14,512 nt of DNA from JAKEHA01 sp964560355 (lineage in GTDB: Bacteria > Krumholzibacteriota > Krumholzibacteriia > WVZY01 > JAKEHA01), in assembly GCA_964560355.1 (NCBI GenBank), contig CAZLLI010000068.1, forward strand, positions 1-14,512. The letters run 5' to 3'. Shown here piece by piece: positions 1 to 6,732 of this stretch (the stretch's first letter is position 1; each line of letters begins with the position of its first letter). The notes beneath the pieces are model-generated. The model did not search any database. It was not told the DNA's origin and saw nothing but the letters and a program-made list of their open reading frames with translations. Made by a program: the position numbers and the translations under genes.

Positions 1-2064
1 AAGGCGGCGCGCGAGATGAAGGACCGCTTGGAGCGCGCGCACCAGGGGTCGACGGAGATGCTGTGGGTGGGGACGTTCCACGCGACGGGTGTGCGGATCC
101 TCCGCCGCCACGGCGACGCGGCCGGCGTGAAGCGCGACTTTTCGATCTACGACACCGACGACAGCACGGGTCTGGTGAAGGCGATCCTCGCCAAGAATCC
201 CAACGACGCGCGCTTCGTGAAGTCGCCGCGCGTGCTCCGCGACCGCATCAGCCGCATGAAGAACGACCTCATCACGCCGGAGCTGGCGGCGGAGCGGGCG
301 ACGACGGCGGGCGAGCAGCGCGTCGCGGCGCTCTACGCGGAATACGAGCGCGACCTGCGCCGCGCCAACGCGCTCGACTTCGACGATCTTATCAACAAGG
401 TGGTGGAGTTGTTCGCGGCCGACGACAACGTGCGCCAGCTGTACGGGCGCCGCTTCCGCTACGTGCTGGTCGACGAGTTTCAGGACACCAACCCGATCCA
501 GATGGCGATGATCGACGGGCTCGCGTCGGTGCACGGCAATTTGTTCGTGGTGGGCGACGACGACCAGTCGATCTACAGCTGGCGCGGCGCGCGCGTCGAG
601 CACATCCTCGAGTTCGAGGAGTTGTACCCGCAAACCAAAGTCATCCGGCTGGAGCAGAACTACCGCTCGACGCAGACCATCCTGGACGCGGCCAACGGCG
701 TCATCGCGCACAACAGCGGTCGCAAGGGGAAGACCTTGTGGACCGATGGGCCCGTCGGCGACAAGGTGCGCGTCACCGCGTGCCTCGACGAAGAGTCGGA
801 GGCGCTCACGGTGATCGATCTCGTGAAGCGCGAAGTCGCGGCCGGCACCAACTTGAAGCAGATCGCGATTCTGTACCGCACCAACGCGCAGTCGCGCGCG
901 CTGGAAGACGTCTTCAAGATGGGGTCGATGCCGTACCAGATCATCGGCGCGGTGCGCTTCTACGAGCGCGCCGAAGTGCGCGACGTGCTCGCGTACTGCA
1001 AGGCCATCGTCAACCCGGCCGATTCGATCAATCTCAAGCGAATTCTTAATGTGCCTCGCCGCGGGATCGGAAAGACGACCATCGACCAAATCGAAAACTT
1101 CGCCGCCGAGCGTGGCATCTCGTTGGTCGATGCGATGCGGGCGGCGGCGAATACGCTGGGCGCGGCGGCGGCAGCGCGCTGCCAGGCGTTCCTCACGCTG
1201 TTCGACCAGCTTCGCCGTACGGCCGAGATCCAGGTGGCGCCGCACGTGATCGACACCATCCTGAAGACGACCGAGTACCACAAGCATCTCGAAGAGAACT
1301 ATCCCGACGCGGAGGCGCGCATCGAGAACGTCGACGAGCTGGTGTCGGCCGCTCACTCGTACGCGGAGGGAGCCGAAGACAAGTCGCTGCGCGCGTTCTT
1401 GGAAGAAGTGGCGCTGGTCGCCGACGTCGACACGCTGGACCTGGACAGCGGCCAGCTCACGCTAATGACCATCCACAACGCCAAGGGGCTCGAGTTCGAC
1501 GCCGTTATCGTCACGGGGTTGGAGGAAGGGCTGTTCCCGCACTACAATTCGATCGACGACCCCACCGCGGTGGAGGAAGAGCGGCGCCTGTTCTACGTCG
1601 GCATGACGCGCGCGCGAGCGCGTCTCTATCTCACCTTCGCGGGCATGCGCCGGCGCATGGGGCTCATGGAGGGCGGCATGCCGTCGCGCTTCTTGAACGA
1701 AGTGCCCGAGCGCACGCTGGAAGCCCCGGTCGAACCGCTCGCGGCGCCGACGCTGCTCGGCGGCGCGTGGTCGCCGCGTCGCGACTATGCGCGCGCGGCA
1801 CGCGACGAGTACGCGCAAACGGAGCCTGAGGAGTCGTACTCGCAGGAGTCAGTCGTGGTCGAGCGTTCGACGCCGCAGGCCAGACCGGCGAGTGTCAACG
1901 ACCCGCACTACGAAGTCGGCATGCGTATCCAGCACGAGCGTTTCGGAAAGGGAATCGTGCGTAAGGTCGAGGGCAAGGGTGAGCAGACCCGCGTCACCGT
2001 GATCTTCGACGCCGGCAGCGAGCGCAAATTCCTGGTCCACTACGCGCCCATGCGTCCTTTATAG
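1..2064 (+). CDS. pcrA: UvrD/PcrA-type DNA helicase, N-terminus cut off by window edge
   Basis: Superfamily 1 3'-5' DNA helicase of the UvrD/PcrA/Rep group, an ATP-driven motor used in DNA repair and in clearing proteins from DNA. The frame is open from base 1, starting in the motif Ia area (KAAREMKDRL then GTFHATGVRILRRHG); motif Q and Walker A lie upstream of the window. Visible helicase motifs in order are DEFQD (Walker B, 472-486), GDDDQSIYSWRGA (motif III, about 553-591), LEQNYRST (motif IV, about 649-672), LMTIHNAKGLEFD (motif V, about 1462-1500) and FYVGMTRAR (motif VI, about 1591-1617). After a low-complexity linker (about 1740-1890) comes a C-terminal Tudor-like segment with HERFGKGIVRKVEG, typical of PcrA rather than Rep. 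The stop codon lies 2 bases before gatC, so the gene probably heads or belongs to the gat operon. UvrD versus PcrA naming is a matter of convention; the family call is firm. Confidence 0.96.
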   Translation, partial: KAAREMKDRLERAHQGSTEMLWVGTFHATGVRILRRHGDAAGVKRDFSIYDTDDSTGLVKAILAKNPNDARFVKSPRVLRDRISRMKNDLITPELAAERATTAGEQRVAALYAEYERDLRRANALDFDDLINKVVELFAADDNVRQLYGRRFRYVLVDEFQDTNPIQMAMIDGLASVHGNLFVVGDDDQSIYSWRGARVEHILEFEELYPQTKVIRLEQNYRSTQTILDAANGVIAHNSGRKGKTLWTDGPVGDKVRVTACLDEESEALTVIDLVKREVAAGTNLKQIAILYRTNAQSRALEDVFKMGSMPYQIIGAVRFYERAEVRDVLAYCKAIVNPADSINLKRILNVPRRGIGKTTIDQIENFAAERGISLVDAMRAAANTLGAAAAARCQAFLTLFDQLRRTAEIQVAPHVIDTILKTTEYHKHLEENYPDAEARIENVDELVSAAHSYAEGAEDKSLRAFLEEVALVADVDTLDLDSGQLTLMTIHNAKGLEFDAVIVTGLEEGLFPHYNSIDDPTAVEEERRLFYVGMTRARARLYLTFAGMRRRMGLMEGGMPSRFLNEVPERTLEAPVEPLAAPTLLGGAWSPRRDYARAARDEYAQTEPEESYSQESVVVERSTPQARPASVNDPHYEVGMRIQHERFGKGIVRKVEGKGEQTRVTVIFDAGSERKFLVHYAPMRPL

Positions 2065-2066
2065 CT

Positions 2067-2378
2067 ATGTCCAACAAGATCGACCGTAACGTCGTCCACC
2101 ACCTCGAGAAGCTCGCGCGCATCGACTTGTCGCCCGACGAAGTCGTCATGATCACCGAGCAGCTCGGGCGCATCGTCGGCTTCGTGGAGAAGCTGCAAGC
2201 GGCCAGCGTGGAGGGAATCGAACCCACCCGCGCGATGTCGCACGAGTCCGGCGACCACGTCCGCGACGACGTGGTGACGCCGTCGCTCGAGCGCAAGGTC
2301 GTGTTGAGCGAAGCCCCCGACAAAGCCGACCAGTATTTTCGTGTTCCGCGCGTCATCGGCAAGGGCGACGACGAATGA
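2067..2378 (+). CDS. gatC: Asp-tRNA(Asn)/Glu-tRNA(Gln) amidotransferase subunit C
   Basis: Small subunit of the GatCAB amidotransferase, which converts Glu-tRNA(Gln) to Gln-tRNA(Gln) and/or Asp-tRNA(Asn) to Asn-tRNA(Asn) in the cytoplasm. GatC wraps around GatA and stabilises its contact with GatB. The 103-residue length is normal. Family features are the N-terminal helix HHLEKLARIDLSPDE, the GIEPT segment around residue 52, the RDDVV stretch, and the C-terminal EAPDKADQYFRVPRVIG block. The ATG lies 2 bases after the helicase stop and has no obvious Shine-Dalgarno sequence, so translation is probably coupled to the upstream gene. Its stop overlaps the gatA start as ATGA. Confidence 0.96.
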   Translation: MSNKIDRNVVHHLEKLARIDLSPDEVVMITEQLGRIVGFVEKLQAASVEGIEPTRAMSHESGDHVRDDVVTPSLERKVVLSEAPDKADQYFRVPRVIGKGDDE

Positions 2379-3850
2379 GCCTCTCCGCGCTCTCCATCGC
2401 CGAATTGCGCAAGCGCATAGCGTCGGGTGAAGTGTCGCCGCTCGAAGCGTGCGATGCCGCGCTGGCCGAGATCGAGTCGCGCGACGGCGACGTCCACGCG
2501 TTCTTGGATGTCCATGCGGATCGTGCGCGCGATCACGCCCGCAAACTGACATCCTCGGGGGATGCGCGCTCGCTGTCGCTCGCGGGTGTCCCCGTCGCGA
2601 TAAAAGACAACATGTGCGTCCAAGGAACACCGACCACGTGCGGCTCCAAGATCCTCGGGAAGTACAAACCGCCCTACACCGCGACCGCGGTCGCGCGCTT
2701 GCAGGCGGCGGGCGCGATCGTGGTCGGGAAGACCAATCTGGACGAATTCGCCATGGGCTCGTCGACCGAGAACTCCGCGTTCGGACCCACGCGCAATCCG
2801 TGGGATCTCACGCGCGCGCCGGGCGGCTCGAGCGGCGGCTCGGCGGCGGCGGTGTCGGCGGGGATGGCGGCCGCGGCGTTGGGCAGCGACACCGGCGGTT
2901 CCATTCGCCAGCCGGCCGCGCTGTGCGGTGTCGTCGGCATGAAGCCGACCTACGGGCGCGTGTCGCGCTACGGGCTGGTTGCGTTCGCAAGCTCGCTCGA
3001 CCAGATCGGTCCTTTCGCGCGCAGCGTCGAAGACACCGCACTCATTTTGAACGCGCTGTGCGGCAAGGACCCCATGGACGCGACCAGCGCGTCCACGCCC
3101 GTGCCGAACTTCTCCTCCGACCTCGGAAAAACCCTCAAGGGCGTGCGCATTGGCGTCCCATGGGAGTTTCTTGGCTCACACGTGGATCCCTCGGTTCGCG
3201 GCTCGTTCGACAAGACCATCGACGCCGCCAAGCGCGAAGGCGCCACCGTGGTCGACGTGGCGCTACCCAACGCCGACTTCGGTCTCGCCGCGTACTACAT
3301 CGTCGCCAACGCCGAAGCGAGCGCAAATCTCGCGCGCTTCGACGGGATTCGCTACGGCCACCGCTCCGCGCGCGCGCAGTCGCTCTACGACGTGTACGCG
3401 AAGACGCGCGAAGAGGGCTTCGGGCGCGAGGTGAAGCGGCGCGTGCTGCTCGGCACCTACGTGTTGAGCGCGGGCTACTACGACGCGTACTACGGCCGTG
3501 CGCAACGCGTGCGCTCGCTCATTATTCGCGACTTCGCGACCGCGTTCGAACGCTGTGACGTCGTGGCACTACCGACGTCGCCCACGCCCGCGTTCAAGCT
3601 GGGCGAAAAAGCCGACGACCCCATTCTCATGTACCTGAACGACGTGTTCACGATCCCCGTCAACCTCGCGGGGCTCCCCGGCATCTCCGTGCCGTGCGGA
3701 CTTTCCCCGGAGAGACTTCCGATAGGCTTCCAATTGATTGGGCGAGCGTTTGACGAGACGACGTTGCTCCGTGCTGCTGGCGGCATTGAGCGCGTGACCG
3801 ACTTTTCACGCGGCGCTGTCGCGCCGCTTTCCAAGGGAGATCGCGCGTGA
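2375..3850 (+). CDS. gatA: Asp-tRNA(Asn)/Glu-tRNA(Gln) amidotransferase subunit A
   Basis: Amidase-signature subunit of GatCAB. It hydrolyses glutamine and delivers ammonia to the GatB active site. The protein has 491 residues, normal for GatA. The Lys-cisSer-Ser catalytic triad is intact: K77 in VAIKDN, S152 in the GGSSGGSAAA loop and S176 in SDTGGSIRQP. The spacing (75 and 24 residues) equals that of the Staphylococcus enzyme, recalled from memory as K79/S154/S178. Other family blocks are GKTNLDEFAMGSSTENS, GMKPTYGRVSRYGL and, near the C-terminus, NLAGLPGISVPCG with PIGFQLIG. The start overlaps the gatC stop (ATGA), and the stop overlaps the GTG start of gatB (GTGA), so the three subunits are probably made in fixed ratio by coupled translation. 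Confidence 0.98.
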   Translation: MSLSALSIAELRKRIASGEVSPLEACDAALAEIESRDGDVHAFLDVHADRARDHARKLTSSGDARSLSLAGVPVAIKDNMCVQGTPTTCGSKILGKYKPPYTATAVARLQAAGAIVVGKTNLDEFAMGSSTENSAFGPTRNPWDLTRAPGGSSGGSAAAVSAGMAAAALGSDTGGSIRQPAALCGVVGMKPTYGRVSRYGLVAFASSLDQIGPFARSVEDTALILNALCGKDPMDATSASTPVPNFSSDLGKTLKGVRIGVPWEFLGSHVDPSVRGSFDKTIDAAKREGATVVDVALPNADFGLAAYYIVANAEASANLARFDGIRYGHRSARAQSLYDVYAKTREEGFGREVKRRVLLGTYVLSAGYYDAYYGRAQRVRSLIIRDFATAFERCDVVALPTSPTPAFKLGEKADDPILMYLNDVFTIPVNLAGLPGISVPCGLSPERLPIGFQLIGRAFDETTLLRAAGGIERVTDFSRGAVAPLSKGDRA

Positions 3851-5289
3851 GCTCGTCGTACGAAGCCGTCATCGGGCTCGAAGTCCACGCCCAGCTCTCG
3901 ACCGCGAGCAAGATGTTCTGCGGATGCTCGGCCAAGTTCGGCGGCGCGCCCAACACCCACGTGTGTCCCACGTGCCTCGGGCTTCCCGGTGCGCTCCCCG
4001 TCGTCAACGCGCGCGCCGTCGAGTACGCCGTGCGACTCGGCCTCGCCACCGAGTGCACCATCGCGAACGAGAGCATCTTCGCGCGCAAGAATTACTTCTA
4101 TCCCGACTGCCCGAAGAACTACCAGATCTCGCAGTTCGACACCCCGCTGTGCCGGAACGGGCACCTCTTCATCGAGAACGACGCGACCCGCGTGGGTATT
4201 CACCGCATCCACCTCGAAGAGGACGCCGGCAAGCTCGTGCACGTCGACGGCGCCGACCACAGCCTCGTCGACATGAACCGGAGCGGCGTGCCGCTGGTCG
4301 AGATCGTGAGCGAGCCCGACCTTCGCACCCCGGCGCAGGCGTCGGAGTATCTCCAGAAGCTGCGCTCGCTCGTGCGCTACCTCGGCATCTGCGACGGCAA
4401 CATGGAAGAGGGAAGCCTGCGCTGCGACGTGAACCTGTCTGTGCGCAAGCGCGGCACCAAGGAACTCGGCGTCAAGACCGAGGTCAAGAATCTCAACTCG
4501 TTCAAGCAAGTCGAACAGGCCATCGAGTTCGAGACCGAACGGCAAAGCAAGATCCTCGAGAGCGGCGGCCGCGTTACTCAAGACACCCTGCTGTGGGATC
4601 CCGCCGCCAAACGCGCCACCGTCATGCGCAGCAAGGAAGAGGCGCACGACTATCGCTACTTTCCCGAACCCGACCTACGCGCGCTGCGCGCACCCGCTGC
4701 GCTCATCGATCGTGTGCGCGGCGAATTGCCCGAACTCCCCGACGCCAAGCAGAAACGCTTCGTGAAACAGTACGGCATCCCCGCCTACGACGCCCACGTG
4801 CTCACCGGCTCCGGCGACCTCGCCGATTACTATGAAGCCGTCGTCGCCGCGGGTGCGGACGCAAAGCACGCCAGCAACTGGGTTATGGGTGAGGTGATGC
4901 GCGAGATGAACGAAAAGGGAATCGACATCGAGGTATTCTCTAAGAGAGTTCATCCCGAAACCCTGGCGACTCTTATCAAGAACAAGAGCGTTGGTTCTTC
5001 TCAAGCCAAGACAGTCTTCCTTGTCATCAATGACAGTGCGAGCGTTGTCGAGTCGGTTGAAATGATAGTTAGGCGTCTAGACGTCGCGCAGGTCAGTGAT
5101 GAAGAGGCTATTACAAGAGAAGCGGTCGCTGTGCTGGATGCAAACTCCGATGAGGTGATGCGCTACCTTGCGGGGAAGGAACAACTGCTGCAGTTCTTCG
5201 TGGGGCAGTTGATGAAGCGCACGAAGGGAAAGGCGAACGCCCAAGTGGCGACCGCGATCTTCAAGGGACTACTCGAGAAGCGACGATAG
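3847..5289 (+). CDS. gatB: Asp-tRNA(Asn)/Glu-tRNA(Gln) amidotransferase subunit B
   Basis: Kinase/transamidase subunit of GatCAB. It activates the mischarged Glu or Asp on tRNA with ATP, then amidates it. The 480-residue protein opens with VIGLEVHAQLST and has a probable zinc site of C25-x-C27 and C40-x-x-C43, followed by LGLPGALPVVN. Further blocks are FARKNYFYPDCPKNYQISQF, HLEEDAGK, DMNRSGVPLVEIV and KTEVKNLNSF. The end is a YqeY-like tail domain with MKRTKGKANAQV. Translation starts at a GTG overlapping the gatA stop; an AAGGGAGA ribosome site at 3833-3840 supports this. From about 4921 (residue 359) composition changes: bases 4921-5160 are about 49% GC by hand count against about 62% at 4741-4800, and AGA, AGG and ATA codons appear. 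The reading frame and family match continue to the stop, so the gene looks functional. Confidence 0.97.
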   Translation: MSSSYEAVIGLEVHAQLSTASKMFCGCSAKFGGAPNTHVCPTCLGLPGALPVVNARAVEYAVRLGLATECTIANESIFARKNYFYPDCPKNYQISQFDTPLCRNGHLFIENDATRVGIHRIHLEEDAGKLVHVDGADHSLVDMNRSGVPLVEIVSEPDLRTPAQASEYLQKLRSLVRYLGICDGNMEEGSLRCDVNLSVRKRGTKELGVKTEVKNLNSFKQVEQAIEFETERQSKILESGGRVTQDTLLWDPAAKRATVMRSKEEAHDYRYFPEPDLRALRAPAALIDRVRGELPELPDAKQKRFVKQYGIPAYDAHVLTGSGDLADYYEAVVAAGADAKHASNWVMGEVMREMNEKGIDIEVFSKRVHPETLATLIKNKSVGSSQAKTVFLVINDSASVVESVEMIVRRLDVAQVSDEEAITREAVAVLDANSDEVMRYLAGKEQLLQFFVGQLMKRTKGKANAQVATAIFKGLLEKRR

Positions 5290-5295
5290 TCATTG

Positions 5296-5304
5296 TGATA
5301 TACT
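5296..5304 (+). promoter_or_regulatory. candidate extended -10 promoter for the 5331 gene
   Basis: TGATATACT fits the extended -10 pattern TG-n-TATAAT with one mismatch in the hexamer. It stands in an AT-rich spot between gatB and the next gene. I see no good -35 box at 15-19 bases upstream, which is common for extended -10 promoters. Transcription would begin near 5311, about 20 bases before the ATG. This is pattern matching only. Confidence 0.45.
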
Positions 5305-5330
5305 GGTGCGACGTTGGAAGGGTTCGCACC
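5305..5330 (+). repeat. inverted repeat framing the ribosome binding site
   Basis: Perfect 7-base arms GGTGCGA (5305-5311) and TCGCACC (5324-5330) enclose a 12-base loop holding the Shine-Dalgarno sequence GGAAGGG (5316-5322). The second arm ends directly at the ATG of the next gene. It could be an RNA hairpin showing or masking the ribosome site, or an operator just downstream of the candidate -10 box. If transcription starts near 5311, most of the first arm is outside the message, and the operator reading is then more likely. Confidence 0.45.
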
Positions 5331-5852
5331 ATGCGACAAGCACGAACCGTCGTCTTGTTTCTCGTAGCTGAGTTGCTCGTCACGCAATCGGCGTCACGCG
5401 CCGATATACACTCCGGCGTTGCGCTCATCCCGCCCGGTCCCTCATGGGATTTCAGTGATTCCACGCTCGCCGTACCGCCCGATGGCGACCTGCGCTGGAT
5501 AACTATCGTCATCGCGTCGGCAGCGTCGAATCCCGATCGGACGTTTCCTTACTACTTTGCCTGCGACGCTCCCGCCGCGATTGCTTATGCACACCCGGAT
5601 TCGAGCTATGAAAATCTAACTACCGCGCCCGCAGACCCAGGGGCATATTCAGAGGGCAAGGAGATCCTTACGTATGCTGTGTACGTCGTGCGTACCAAGG
5701 AAGGACATTTCGCGAAGCTAAGGGTCTCCCGTCCTGGGGGTGGCATGCTAATCGAGTACTCTTACCAGGACGATGGCACCCGAGTACTCGTGCGCCCCGT
5801 TAAGATCGCGCCCACCACGTGGGGAAGAATCAAATGTCTGTATCGGCAGTGA
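5331..5852 (+). CDS. predicted secreted protein of unknown function with TWGRIKCLYR C-terminal tail
   Basis: I do not recognise this 173-residue protein. The N-terminus looks like a Sec signal peptide: basic start MRQAR, hydrophobic VVLFLVAELLV (with an unusual Glu inside), and a likely signal peptidase I site after SASRA, giving a mature protein starting near D25. The body is probably beta-rich; its most distinctive part is YVVRTKEGHFAKLRV (residues about 118-132) followed by IEYSYQDDGTR (141-151). This faintly recalls HmuY-like or other beta-sandwich proteins, but too weakly for assignment. The last 12 residues (162-173) nearly match those of the downstream gene. The ATG at 5331 is chosen over an in-frame ATG at 5295 because it is preceded by GGAAGGG at 8 bases and starts the signal peptide. 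GC content is below the window average, and AT-rich codons continue from the end of gatB. Confidence 0.8.
   Translation: MRQARTVVLFLVAELLVTQSASRADIHSGVALIPPGPSWDFSDSTLAVPPDGDLRWITIVIASAASNPDRTFPYYFACDAPAAIAYAHPDSSYENLTTAPADPGAYSEGKEILTYAVYVVRTKEGHFAKLRVSRPGGGMLIEYSYQDDGTRVLVRPVKIAPTTWGRIKCLYRQ
5814..5849 (+). other. C-terminal tail motif, copy 1 (T-T-W-G-R-I-K-C-L-Y-R-Q)
   Basis: This encodes the final 12 residues of the secreted protein that starts at 5331. Copy 2 at 6574-6609 matches at 8 of 12 residues (T, W, G, I, K, L, Y, R), with conservative T/S and R/K changes. The tail is basic and amphipathic, with no hydrophobic anchor. It does not match LPXTG, PEP-CTERM or the Bacteroidetes type IX signal as I know them. 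Confidence 0.7.
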
Positions 5853-5864
5853 GCTACAGCCGAT
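5842..5864 (+). terminator. stop-spanning hairpin, possible weak terminator
   Basis: ATCGGC (5842-5847) and GCCGAT (5859-5864) form a perfect 6-base stem, which can extend inward past an A/A mismatch through GTG/TAC. The gene's stop codon at 5850-5852 lies inside. Downstream is only a poor T-tract (ATTCGTTT), so intrinsic termination would be weak. Confidence 0.35.
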
Positions 5865-5888
5865 GAGATTCGTTTCGCGACCGGCCAC

Positions 5889-5917
5889 TTGCAACGTGTC
5901 TCACACCATGCTATAGT
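5889..5917 (+). promoter_or_regulatory. candidate sigma-70-type promoter for the lamin-tail-domain gene
   Basis: The -35 box is TTGCAA (5889-5894, four of six consensus bases). A 17-base spacer leads to TATAGT (5912-5917), which matches TATAAT at five of six and is preceded by TG at 5909-5910 as in extended -10 promoters. The expected start site near 5924 gives a leader of about 60 bases. This is the most complete promoter match in the window. Confidence 0.6.
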
Positions 5918-5965
5918 CCGCCGCGTTAGTTCCCGCCAATTCCACCGGCAACGGAAGGGGCGTTT

Positions 5966-5975
5966 GGGAGGAGGA
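5966..5975 (+). promoter_or_regulatory. strong ribosome binding site deciding the 5983 start
   Basis: GGGAGGAGGA is nearly ideal and lies 7 bases before ATG 5983. An in-frame GTG at 5977 would be only one base from it, so the ATG is preferred. Confidence 0.7.
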
Positions 5976-5982
5976 TGTGAGG

Positions 5983-6612
5983 ATGAAGTACGTTGCCTTT
6001 TTTCTTTTCTGTTTGCTCACGATGGCTGCGCTTGCTCCCGCGAGCGTGGCGCAGATTCGCTTGAACGAGATTCTGGCCGACCCCGGCACCGATTGGAACG
6101 GTGACGGGAACATCGACTCGAAGCTCGACGAGTGGGTCGAGATCGTCAACACGGGTGCGTCGAGCGTCGACTTGTCGAAGTACCGTCTGTCGGACGCCGC
6201 CGCGGCGACCGACTTTCGCTTCGCGCTCACGGGGATGTTGGGCCCGGGCGAAGTGAAGGTGTACTTCGGCTCCGACGTGGTGGCGTGGCAAGCCGCGAAC
6301 GGCGTCGGCCAGTTGGGACTGAGTCTCAACAACGCCGGCGACACGGTGTTCCTCTACGCGGTCAACGGCACCGACGTCGTGGTGGAAGACACGCGCACGT
6401 ACGCGACGGCGGAAGTGCTCGACGATCGCTCGAACGGTCGCTTGCCGCAAGGCACGGGGCCGTGGGTGATCTTCGACGCGCTCAATCCGTACACGGGTGC
6501 GCAGCCGCCCACGCCGACGGGGTGCGCGCCGTCGCCGGGTCAGAACCCGTCGTGCCCGACCCCCACTCACGCCTCCACGTGGGGAAAGATCAAAGCGTTG
6601 TATCGCGGTTGA
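5983..6612 (+). CDS. secreted lamin-tail-domain (LTD) protein with TWGKIKALYR C-terminal tail
   Basis: A 209-residue exported protein. The Sec signal peptide has a short basic start, hydrophobic core YVAFFLFCLLTMAALA and likely cleavage after ASVA (residue 23). Residues 25 to about 130 fit the lamin tail domain, an Ig-like fold common in bacterial surface proteins and nucleases: it starts IRLNEILADP, then DEWVEIVNTG, VDLSKYRLSD, LGPGEVKVYF and LNNAGDTVFLY. Inserted at 37-50 is D-W-N-G-D-G-N-I-D, an EF-hand- or dockerin-like calcium loop, followed by D49-E50. Residues about 174-198 form a Pro/Thr/Ser linker with two cysteines (C181, C191). The final 12 residues repeat the tail of the preceding gene. 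No nuclease or other catalytic domain is present, so a structural, binding or surface role is likely. It has its own promoter and probably forms its own unit. Confidence 0.85.
   Translation: MKYVAFFLFCLLTMAALAPASVAQIRLNEILADPGTDWNGDGNIDSKLDEWVEIVNTGASSVDLSKYRLSDAAAATDFRFALTGMLGPGEVKVYFGSDVVAWQAANGVGQLGLSLNNAGDTVFLYAVNGTDVVVEDTRTYATAEVLDDRSNGRLPQGTGPWVIFDALNPYTGAQPPTPTGCAPSPGQNPSCPTPTHASTWGKIKALYRG
6574..6609 (+). other. C-terminal tail motif, copy 2 (S-T-W-G-K-I-K-A-L-Y-R-G)
   Basis: This is the counterpart of 5814-5849, directly before the stop and after a Pro/Thr/Ser-rich linker. At DNA level both copies share CCACGTGGGGA exactly (5815-5825 and 6575-6585), then ATCAAA and TAT-CG at the same relative places. 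The shared linker-plus-short-tail layout suggests a sorting or attachment tag. Confidence 0.7.
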
Positions 6613-6691
6613 GCGCCGCGAGTCGTAAACGGTTGTCCTGGTAGGTCGATTCACTAGGCCCCGACGTTGCCGGTGGGGGCGGGAAGGTGGA

Positions 6692-6718
6692 TTGACAGGG
6701 GCGGGCGCGTTCTAGTAA
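6692..6718 (+). promoter_or_regulatory. possible promoter for the meaB operon
   Basis: A perfect -35 TTGACA (6692-6697) is followed 15 bases later by a weak -10 TAGTAA (6713-6718, three of six). The spacer is short, and the start site would be only about 8 bases before the meaB ATG, so the true -10 or start may differ. Only the -35 match is strong. Confidence 0.35.
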
Positions 6719-6732
6719 CTTGAGGCCCGATA

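Noticed and set aside
3490..4647. 385-codon open frame on the - strand opposite gatA/gatB
   Set aside because: It is the antisense shadow of two firmly identified genes in GC-rich DNA. Its translation is low in complexity and matches no family I recognise.
5295..5330. Earlier in-frame ATG for the first secreted protein
   Set aside because: It would put 12 extra residues before the signal peptide and lies on the candidate -10 box; ATG 5331 has a well-spaced Shine-Dalgarno sequence.
5753..5788. Direct repeat CGAGTACT within the first secreted-protein gene
   Set aside because: Two 8-base copies in different reading frames are within chance, and nothing else supports a function.
5977..5982. GTG start for the lamin-tail-domain gene
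   Set aside because: It is practically touching the ribosome binding site; ATG 5983 has proper spacing.
6637..6658. Possible terminator after the lamin-tail-domain gene (CCTGGT with ACTAGG)
   Set aside because: The stem has only 6 pairs including a wobble and no T-tract follows.
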